Below, one piece after another: positions 16,628 through 21,791 of a DNA stretch of 21,791 bases. Every line of letters starts with the position of its first letter. Position 1 is the first letter of the stretch. The translations under genes were made by a program, and so were the position numbers. The notes beneath the pieces are model-generated. The model was not told where the DNA came from, did not search any database, and was given only the letters and a program-made list of their open reading frames with translations. Origin of the DNA: an uncultured Flavobacterium sp. (GTDB taxonomy: Bacteria > Bacteroidota > Bacteroidia > Flavobacteriales > Flavobacteriaceae). The stretch is taken from NCBI RefSeq assembly GCF_946220915.1, contig NZ_CAMIHH010000051.1:1-21791 (forward strand), given 5' to 3'.

Positions 16628-16636
16628 CGTTTTTTG

Positions 16637-16644
16637 TATTTTTG
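16637..16644 (+). promoter_or_regulatory. glyA -7 promoter element
   Basis: TATTTTTG is an exact TAnnTTTG match ending 26 nt before the glyA ATG. No good -33 element is seen at the standard distance. The fahA -33 box (16624-16627) lies within the glyA spacer, so the two divergent promoters overlap and may compete for polymerase. Confidence 0.5.
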
Positions 16645-16670
16645 ACGACAAATTAACGAAAAATTATAAA

Positions 16671-17945
16671 ATGCAACGCGACCAACAAATTTTCGACCTT
16701 ATCCTGGAAGAACAGGACAGGCAGATACACGGACTTGAACTTATTGCATCAGAAAATTTTGTGAGCGACCAGGTGCTGGAAGCCGCAGGTTCCATACTGA
16801 CCAACAAATATGCCGAAGGCTATCCCGGAAAACGCTATTACGGTGGCTGTGAGGTGGTAGACGTTATTGAGCAAATTGCCATTGACAGGGCAAAAGCACT
16901 CTTTGGTGCCGATTATGTAAATGTGCAGCCGCACTCGGGTTCGCAGGCCAATACCGCTGTTTTTGCAGCCGTGCTGAAGCCGGGCGACAAAATACTGGGG
17001 TTTGACCTTTCGCATGGCGGGCACCTTACCCACGGTTCGCCGGTCAATTTTTCGGGCAAGCTTTACAATCCCGTATTTTATGGGGTGGAGAAGGAGACAG
17101 GCCGTCTCAACTACGACAAGATACAGGAAATAGCAGAACAGGAAAAGCCACAGCTTATCATTGCGGGGGCATCGGCATACTCTCGTGACATGGACTTTAA
17201 GCGCTTCCGCGAAATTGCCGACAGTGTAGGCGCACTTTTAATGGCTGACATTGCACACCCGGCAGGACTAATTGCCAAAGGCCTCATGAACGATCCCATA
17301 CCTCATTGCCACATTGTTACCACCACTACGCACAAAACCCTTCGCGGGCCACGTGGCGGCATGATCATGATGGGCAAGGACTTCGAAAATCCATTTGGCT
17401 TAAAGACACCAAAGGGCGAAATACGCATGATGTCGTCACTGCTGGATGGTTCGGTATTTCCCGGTAACCAGGGCGGGCCTTTGGAACATATCATCGCGGC
17501 TAAGGCAGTGGCATTTGGCGAGGCATTGTCTGATGAGTTTTTCCGCTATGCGATGCAGGTACAAAAAAATGCCAAGGCTATGGCAGCAGCATTTGTAAAG
17601 CGAGGTTATGACATTATTTCCGGTGGTACCGATAACCACATGATGCTTATCGACCTAAGGAATAAAGGCATCTCGGGCAAGGAAGCGGAAAATGCATTGG
17701 TAAAGGCTGAAATTACGGTAAACAAGAACATGGTACCATTTGACGATAAATCACCATTCGTAACATCAGGCATACGTGTAGGCACGGCAGCTGTTACTAC
17801 GCGTGGGCTTTTGGAGGCTGACATGGAAATCATTGTAGACTTTATCGACCGCGTTATTGTGGATCCTGCCAATGAGGAATCGCTTGAGCAAATAGCCGAT
17901 GAAGTAAACGACATGATGAGCGAAAGGCCGATATTTGTATTTTAG
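16671..17945 (+). CDS. glyA: Serine hydroxymethyltransferase
   Basis: This PLP enzyme interconverts serine and glycine with tetrahydrofolate, feeding one-carbon metabolism. The start chosen is ATG 16671 (MQRDQQIFDLILEEQDRQIH), giving 424 residues, the usual length. The frame stays open upstream to 16428, but that part overlaps fahA and reads like shadow sequence. Seen residues include LELIASENF (~22-30), YAEGYPGKRYYGGCE (~47-61), the Ser-Gly loop PHSGSQAN, D193 and H196 in ADIAHPAGL, and the PLP lysine K222 in VTTTTHKTLRGPRGG. The substrate-binding Arg is in SGIRVGTAAVTTRG. A TATTTTTG box precedes it and a strong terminator follows at 17996. It is cytoplasmic and normally essential or near-essential. 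Confidence 0.98.
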   Translation: MQRDQQIFDLILEEQDRQIHGLELIASENFVSDQVLEAAGSILTNKYAEGYPGKRYYGGCEVVDVIEQIAIDRAKALFGADYVNVQPHSGSQANTAVFAAVLKPGDKILGFDLSHGGHLTHGSPVNFSGKLYNPVFYGVEKETGRLNYDKIQEIAEQEKPQLIIAGASAYSRDMDFKRFREIADSVGALLMADIAHPAGLIAKGLMNDPIPHCHIVTTTTHKTLRGPRGGMIMMGKDFENPFGLKTPKGEIRMMSSLLDGSVFPGNQGGPLEHIIAAKAVAFGEALSDEFFRYAMQVQKNAKAMAAAFVKRGYDIISGGTDNHMMLIDLRNKGISGKEAENALVKAEITVNKNMVPFDDKSPFVTSGIRVGTAAVTTRGLLEADMEIIVDFIDRVIVDPANEESLEQIADEVNDMMSERPIFVF

Positions 17946-17995
17946 TGTAATGGCTTCTGCCTTTCAAAAAAAGGAAGCATTAACTTTATAATAGC

Positions 17996-18022
17996 AAAAA
18001 TCCCTCAACGGAGGGATTTTTT
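17996..18022 (+). terminator. glyA intrinsic terminator
   Basis: AAAAATCCCTC, the tetraloop AACG, and GAGGGATTTTT form an 11-bp stem ending in a T run, 50 nt after the glyA stop. The A/T-flanked arms mean it may also stop minus-strand transcription from the SMI1 gene. Confidence 0.9.
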
Positions 18023-18083
18023 ATGTACATATTTTACAGGTGAGCTATTTACAGTTCGTCAAGTTCGTCAACCGAACCGGCAA

Positions 18084-18449
18084 TCATTTCGGTTTCACCA
18101 CTTTCATGGCACCACATATAAATTGCTGCGCCCAAATGGTGTTATCACCTTCTGCGGGCAATAATACCAGCATATCGCCAAGGCCGTTGGATGCAATAGC
18201 TACCGCCTCTACAGGAAATCCCTGCCATTCCCTTGCCTTTTGCGTTTCGAGTACAATATGGTTGCAGGTGCGGCTTATCCTTTTTTTATCTGTCCGGTCA
18301 AAAAATGGGAACAGTATCCATTCATCATCATCAGTGGCAACCTCGCCGCCATTTTCATGGGCCATCCGGTTCCTGAAGCTCGCAGGAAACCTGGTGCCAA
18401 GTTCCTGTTCGGCCTCATCAATGTATTGCATGTCTAAAGGGAAGGGCAT
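18084..18449 (-). CDS. SMI1/KNR4 family protein, C-terminus apparently frameshifted
   Basis: The ATG at 18449 gives MPFPLDMQYIDEAEQELGTR, a better start than the upstream TTG. SMI1/KNR4 proteins are small alpha/beta proteins, often immunity partners of secreted toxins in bacteria. Typical segments are FPASFRNRMAHENGGEV, DEWILFPFFD, RTCNHIVLETQKAREWQGFP, and VAIASNGLGDMLVLLPAEGD. After that the frame reads WAQQFICGAMKVVKPK and stops, which is unlike the family. In the -1 frame the DNA encodes IYMWCHESGETE and IAGSVDELDEL, the expected family ending, stopping at 18049. Adding one G to the GGG run at 18131-18133 would join them into a 133-residue protein. So this is either a true frameshift with an altered tail or a base missing from the sequence. 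No toxin gene is nearby. Confidence 0.8.
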   Translation of the reverse strand: MPFPLDMQYIDEAEQELGTRFPASFRNRMAHENGGEVATDDDEWILFPFFDRTDKKRISRTCNHIVLETQKAREWQGFPVEAVAIASNGLGDMLVLLPAEGDNTIWAQQFICGAMKVVKPK

Positions 18450-18551
18450 AGGTGAAGATTTAGATTGGTTACACAATTCAAATATAAGCAAATAGTGGCA
18501 CGCGGCTAAATTCCGGATTGCTTAGAATAACGGCAGCCTCTTTATGAAATG

Positions 18552-18588
18552 AAAACGCTGACATTGCCACAACAATAATCAGCGTTTT
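18552..18588 (-). terminator. Terminator of the lipoprotein gene ending at 18637
   Basis: A perfect 10-bp stem AAAACGCTGA / TCAGCGTTTT has a 17-nt loop, which itself can pair ATTG with CAAT. On the minus strand it ends in a T4 run and lies 49 nt past the stop. Confidence 0.7.
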
Positions 18589-18636
18589 ATTTGTAAAGGA
18601 AATTTGGCTCCAGCTAAAAATTATGCCTGCTGCCTT

Positions 18637-19392
18637 TTAAAATTTCTGTGCATCTATGTTTCTCCTGCTATCAGGATTGTGGTTCAGGGGCAGGAGGTTT
18701 TCCAGTACCTTACTGGTAAACTGTATATAGATCACGTAACTATTAGAGTCGTGGTCGGATAGCAGCGAGGCATTGTCTTCATGCTCAATGAAGTAACCTA
18801 TCTGTATTTCCTTATATTTCAGGTCCCAGCTGTAGCCGGCATATTCATACGACCTTCCTACAGCATTTTCGTTATGTTTAAGCTTTTCCCTCATGGAAAA
18901 GCATGCCTCGTCCATCGTCTGGTCGTTAGGGTCCTTTACATAGTAGTGCTGGTTCAGGATGTCGTAATTGCTATGCTTGGCCTTGATGATATCCTTAAGC
19001 TGCTCCAGCACAAGCCTGGCAGTCTCTGCAGAATGCACCTTCGTATCGCTTACCAGCAGGAAGCTGTATACCCTTCCGTCAGGCACTTCTTTAGAGCATA
19101 TCACATCGTACCCAATGTTGTCGACCGAAAATTTTTGTGAGAAAACATCGGTCTTATGCCCAAAAAACAGCTTGTCGAACGCGTGCAGCCTTACCGAGTC
19201 ATTCGTCGGGACCAGGCTGTCTATCTGCCGTTCGGTAAAATTTTGAAGGACAGCGATAGAGGGGGCATCTTTTTCAGCCCCAACATCAAAGTCGGTGTCG
19301 CATCCTGCAAACGGAAGCAGGATAAAAACTAAAAATAAAAATACTGCGGCTACAACAACGGCAGTGTGCAAAGTACTCCAAAGTTTGTACAT
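18637..19392 (-). CDS. Predicted lipoprotein of unknown function
   Basis: I do not recognise this family. The ATG at 19392 opens MYKLWSTLHTAVVVAAVFLF and continues to a lipobox-like ILLPFAGC with Cys31, followed by DTDFD. A TTG four codons upstream is possible but unneeded. The acidic residues right after the Cys may act as a flavobacterial sorting cue for lipoproteins. The F at -3 is unusual in a lipobox, so a plain membrane anchor is an alternative. The ~220-residue mature part is mixed alpha/beta and charged, with SFLLVSDTKVHSAETARLVL (a helix typical of a small soluble domain) and DPNDQTMDEACFSMREKLKH near the middle. No catalytic motif is evident. It is flanked upstream by the structured 19405-19771 gap and downstream by a terminator, suggesting a single-gene unit. 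Confidence 0.7.
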   Translation of the reverse strand: MYKLWSTLHTAVVVAAVFLFLVFILLPFAGCDTDFDVGAEKDAPSIAVLQNFTERQIDSLVPTNDSVRLHAFDKLFFGHKTDVFSQKFSVDNIGYDVICSKEVPDGRVYSFLLVSDTKVHSAETARLVLEQLKDIIKAKHSNYDILNQHYYVKDPNDQTMDEACFSMREKLKHNENAVGRSYEYAGYSWDLKYKEIQIGYFIEHEDNASLLSDHDSNSYVIYIQFTSKVLENLLPLNHNPDSRRNIDAQKF

Positions 19393-19445
19393 AGTTAGGT
19401 GCAATAATTAAACTACAATTTTATGCCTTGCAATTGCGCAGGCAT

Positions 19446-19640
19446 AGCATAAAACTAAGAATACAGGTATCGTTTGGTCGGGCGGTCAATACTTTTGGGC
19501 CACAGGTTACTAAAACCCGCCGTGGCTCCTGGCATTCATCCACATTCTCTAAGTCGGGGAAGAAATAGGAACGCTATTTTTCAACGCGCTGCCCACTCCA
19601 TGTGACAGCTTTTTCTCTCTCATTTTTCACAGGATAAACT
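19446..19640 (-). ncRNA. Candidate structured small RNA in the 19405-19771 gap
   Basis: This gene-free stretch is clearly more GC-rich than the AT-rich DNA around it and has no convincing reading frame. On the minus strand GCCAC (19522-19526) pairs with GTGGC (19499-19503), enclosing GGGTT/AACCT around a TTAGT loop. The inner pair needs G-U, which works only on the minus strand (plus would give A-C). A second stem, TGTGA with TCACA, lies near the 5' end at about 19597-19628. Upstream, TTTG followed by 19 nt and ACTTTTTG (about 19640-19680) resembles a -33/-7 promoter. Another hairpin (ATGCCT/AGGCAT, 19423-19445) lies at the far end but lacks a T run. Size and shape would allow a housekeeping RNA such as 6S, but I cannot confirm that. 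It could be the long leader of the downstream lipoprotein gene. Confidence 0.4.
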
Positions 19641-19693
19641 TACAAAAAGTTTCTTAAAAAAAATGCAGCCAAAATTATTTTTTTTCGAGCATT

Positions 19694-19708
19694 ACGTTAT
19701 TATAACGT
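19694..19708. repeat. 15-bp palindrome ACGTTATTATAACGT
   Basis: The 7-bp arms ACGTTAT and ATAACGT flank one base. It lies between the lipoprotein stop at 19772 and the candidate small RNA, just upstream of the latter's possible promoter. It has the look of a dimeric regulator's operator; AT richness makes chance possible. Confidence 0.35.
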
Positions 19709-19771
19709 TACTTTTCTTACCAAAATTAGTAAATATAAAAAATTTGAAATTCTGATAATGATGGAATTTAC

Positions 19772-20659
19772 CTATAATTTAAAGCTTCCTGTAAGGTTTT
19801 CAAACCTGGTATTCCCTTCATTATCTGTGGCATGAAGGCTGAATGTGCCGGTGGTATGCGGATAGGGAAGTGTGTTATGTGTATCTATCGTCAGGGTTCC
19901 GCTGCAATTGTACGATGACCACTCGGCAGGGTAAATACCGGTATCGAAATCGGCTTTTGTTTCACCTATATATTTATAAAGGTTGATGCGTAGCGGGCTT
20001 TCCGGTGTAAAAGGATAACTGCCCGGCGCAAGGTTTTCGATATCCGTTTCAGTGGTAAGCCGCAGTACGTAGCCGTTATCGGAATAGTTATCATAAGCGA
20101 AACCGGCGCTTGATGAATTAACAACCCAAGATGTGAAATTCATCTCAGTATCATTTACCTGTACAGTACGCGGAAAAAAACCACACTCAAGGGATGCCGT
20201 TGAATTGTGCTGCATTTTTCCCGAAATATGCTTTTTGTTTTCGGGATGGCCCATTTCATAAAGATCCCCCTCATACTCAAAATGCACGCGCCCGGCTGTC
20301 TTGTCGTAATTAAAATTACTGATGCTAAAAGTTTCCGCAGGTTTAAAAACCACTGTTTCGTAATGCCTGTTGTTGTCGGAATATTCAGTGAAGCGTACAT
20401 GATGGATTTTTCCGTTATCGGTAAGCCGGAACTGCATGTTGAACCGTATGCTGAACCGTGATGGGATATCCATGACCCCGGCAAATATATTTCCACAATT
20501 TTCATTTGCGGTAAATGTGGACCGTGGCAGCGAAAGGTTTTCGCCGTTTACGCTGATCTCGAAATACGAGCCGTCGTTGCCGTTATTGGCTTTGCCATCA
20601 TCCGAAGTGCAGGAGACAAGTGCGGATAGCAGGAGCAGGTAAAGTAATTTTGTTTTCAT
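19772..20659 (-). CDS. Predicted outer-membrane lipoprotein of unknown function
   Basis: The preferred start is ATG 20659, giving a compact lipoprotein signal (MKTKLLYLLLLSALVSCTSD, lipobox ALVSC, Cys17). An in-frame ATG at 20680 would add seven residues. A promoter-like ATACTTTG ends 8 nt before that upstream ATG, which would place the transcript start close to it and favours 20659. The Cys is followed by TSDDGKANNGNDG, a flexible acidic tether typical of flavobacterial surface lipoproteins. The rest (~270 residues) is beta-rich, with YFEISVNGENLSLP, KHISGKMQHNSTASLECGFF, and the terminal YPHTTGTFSLHATDNEGNTR then LTGSFKL. 'FS.....G..I.GTF' type strands like these occur in many uncharacterised Bacteroidota lipoproteins. 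No catalytic motif is seen. It is followed by the 19405-19771 gap. Confidence 0.75.
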   Translation of the reverse strand: MKTKLLYLLLLSALVSCTSDDGKANNGNDGSYFEISVNGENLSLPRSTFTANENCGNIFAGVMDIPSRFSIRFNMQFRLTDNGKIHHVRFTEYSDNNRHYETVVFKPAETFSISNFNYDKTAGRVHFEYEGDLYEMGHPENKKHISGKMQHNSTASLECGFFPRTVQVNDTEMNFTSWVVNSSSAGFAYDNYSDNGYVLRLTTETDIENLAPGSYPFTPESPLRINLYKYIGETKADFDTGIYPAEWSSYNCSGTLTIDTHNTLPYPHTTGTFSLHATDNEGNTRFENLTGSFKL

Positions 20660-20750
20660 TTTAGGCTTTTGATTTGCCATAACCTTACAAAGTATATGCC
20701 ATATTTTACAGAAATGTTTTGTTAAATGGTTTATTGTTCAGATTGTGGCA

Positions 20751-20778
20751 AAAAATAACCCTCCGTATCAGGAGGGTT
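20751..20778 (-). terminator. Intrinsic terminator of the small membrane protein gene
   Basis: On the minus strand AACCCTCC, the loop TGATAC and GGAGGGTT are followed by ATTTTTTGCC, giving an 8-bp stem with a T run just 8 nt past the stop at 20786. Confidence 0.88.
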
Positions 20779-20785
20779 GGCGAGG

Positions 20786-21016
20786 TTATTGGCGGTACAA
20801 TTCTTTTTTAGGAATATCCGCATACCAGTCCTTAAACTTTTTATCGGTATGGTAATTTTCGGTCAGCACTCTATACACCGTATAGATAAACAAGGTCTTG
20901 GCGGCAATGAGCATGCTGATCAGCAGTGAGTATGCCACCCCGAGCGAGCTCATGACCACAAATGCGAAAAGGCACAAGGTCATGAAGCCGATGAGTCTGA
21001 TTACATTACTTTTCAT
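20786..21016 (-). CDS. Small membrane protein, two predicted transmembrane helices
   Basis: This 76-residue protein is of unrecognised family. Residues ~7-30 (RLIGFMTLCLFAFVVMSSLG) and ~29-50 (AYSLLISMLIAAKTLFIYTV) are hydrophobic and would form two helices joined by a tight turn. The C-terminal ~25 residues are charged and hydrophilic (TENYHTDKKFKDWYADIPKK). The ATG at 21016 gives a normal N-terminus, and a TAACTTTA box (one base off the -7 consensus) lies about 20 nt upstream. A strong terminator follows immediately, so it is probably transcribed alone. The coding reality is supported by promoter, start and terminator placement rather than homology. Confidence 0.72.
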   Translation of the reverse strand: MKSNVIRLIGFMTLCLFAFVVMSSLGVAYSLLISMLIAAKTLFIYTVYRVLTENYHTDKKFKDWYADIPKKELYRQ

Positions 21017-21130
21017 AACTTATAGATTTTACCTAAAGTTATGGTTATTGTGGTGCACAATGCGCTAACAGTTTACTAAATAACATTGTATTAACGGTTT
21101 AGAAACCGGATTGAGCAGGAAGTAACCGGG

Positions 21131-21730
21131 CTATTCGCAGTTTTTCTTAAAGAATGCAATCACGTCATTAATGTCCTTTGTCTTAAATTCGCCCGACTTG
21201 CTTTTTTCTACCAGCAGCGGACAGCGGTCCGGGAAATGGGCCTCGATCATTTTTTTGTACATCTTCTCTTCGCCTACCACTTTCTGGTTACCGTACAATT
21301 CGAAAAGGAAACTTATGGTATAATCCTCTCCCGGAGTGTGAAGGTAGTAGTACATTCCCGGCGTGCTGGTTGCGATGTTGCCTTCCAGCGATATGTACAG
21401 GAAATTCGTCTTGCCCTGGTACACGCTGCCAAACCACCTTTTCTTGCTTTCTTTTTTCGGCCCTTTCTTCGTTTGTACGGCTGGGTACACGCAGAAGAAC
21501 GTTTCAGTCTTTTTGTCAAAGGTAATGTCGACAGTGGCTATCAGCGCGCTTTCAATCTTTTCGGTATCGCCGTCTTTGTATGCCCTGAATTTCAATGTCG
21601 AATCCTTATGCCCCGGAGCTTCGGCAAACCCGGATTTGGATGTACCGTCTGTCATGTGAACCGTTGCCTCGTAGAACTTTGCCTGCATGGTAAACGAAAG
21701 CAGCAGCAGTAGGAAAGCGAATTTTTTCAT
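21131..21730 (-). CDS. Secreted protein of unknown function
   Basis: This 199-residue protein starts with a standard signal peptide (MKKFAFLLLLLSFTMQA, cleavage near QA-KF). The mature part begins KFYEATVHMTDGTSKSGFAE, resembling the 'G.I...DG....G.I' strand pattern of flavobacterial periplasmic proteins that sense or bind through a small beta-barrel. It ends in a charged helical tail (SGEFKTKDINDVIAFFKKNC). Two short basic patches (KKGPKKESKKRWFG) lie mid-protein. No lipobox or sorting tail is present, so a periplasmic location is the inference. I do not recognise a named domain. The TACCTTAG box on the minus strand near 21751-21760 is one mismatch from the -7 consensus, and the ATG at 21730 is the clear start. 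No hairpin with a T run was found after the stop. Confidence 0.75.
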   Translation of the reverse strand: MKKFAFLLLLLSFTMQAKFYEATVHMTDGTSKSGFAEAPGHKDSTLKFRAYKDGDTEKIESALIATVDITFDKKTETFFCVYPAVQTKKGPKKESKKRWFGSVYQGKTNFLYISLEGNIATSTPGMYYYLHTPGEDYTISFLFELYGNQKVVGEEKMYKKMIEAHFPDRCPLLVEKSKSGEFKTKDINDVIAFFKKNCE

Positions 21731-21791
21731 GTTGTGTAATTATTGGTTGTGTGGCTAAGGTAGATAAATTTTTAATTTGAAGTTATAATAG

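Noticed and set aside
16428..16670. Extension of glyA by 81 codons to an upstream ATG
   Set aside because: The added part overlaps fahA on the other strand and reads as its shadow. The family N-terminus and the -7 box both place the start at 16671.
19423..19445. Hairpin ATGCCT/AGGCAT as an intrinsic terminator of the small-RNA candidate
   Set aside because: No T run follows on either strand, so I use it only as supporting structure.
21095..21108. Short inverted repeat CGGTTTAGAAACCG as a terminator of the gene at 20786-21016 or 21131-21730
   Set aside because: The loop is only two to four nt and no T run follows on either strand, so the evidence is too weak.

Overview
The window looks like chromosome of a flavobacterium (Bacteroidota, probably Flavobacteriaceae). 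Three large secreted proteins end in type IX secretion system (T9SS) type A sorting tails. Several promoters carry the Bacteroidota -7 element TAnnTTTG, in the best case with a TTTG -33 element 19 nt upstream. Small lipoproteins and a tyrosine-degradation gene fit the same group. There is no tRNA, rRNA, CRISPR array or intact insertion sequence.

Layout. (1) 1-1537, plus strand, AT-rich: the C-terminal part of a Crp/Fnr-type regulator cut by the window edge, a protein made of two DUF6506-like halves, and a VOC/glyoxalase-like protein 30 nt downstream of it. (2) 1538-1917: no intact gene, a possible decayed coding remnant, and a strong hairpin terminator. (3) 1918-5526, minus: a ~1,200-residue secreted delta-60 repeat protein with a T9SS tail. 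(4) 5805-7078: an SDR oxidoreductase divergent from an HxlR-family regulator, probably its controller. (5) 7175-14880, minus: an orphan NarL/LuxR-type response regulator, then a 1,641-residue PKD-type T9SS protein, then a ~610-residue T9SS repeat protein, each followed by its own hairpin. (6) 15278-17945: fumarylacetoacetase (last step of tyrosine catabolism) divergent from glyA (serine hydroxymethyltransferase). (7) 18049-21730, minus: an SMI1/KNR4 protein whose C-terminus appears frameshifted, two lipoproteins, a small two-helix membrane protein and a secreted protein of unknown function.

The observations most worth a second look are the one-base frameshift in the SMI1/KNR4 gene (restoring one G in a GGG run recovers a family-typical C-terminus), a GC-rich structured intergenic island near 19446-19640 that looks like an unannotated small RNA on the minus strand, the two-fold internal repeat of the DUF6506-like protein, an 88-bp element with perfect 12-bp inverted ends behind fumarylacetoacetase, and the orphan response regulator placed directly upstream of two giant surface proteins. 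I did not find a clear multi-gene defence or biosynthetic system. The small-RNA candidate is the best prospect for something undescribed.
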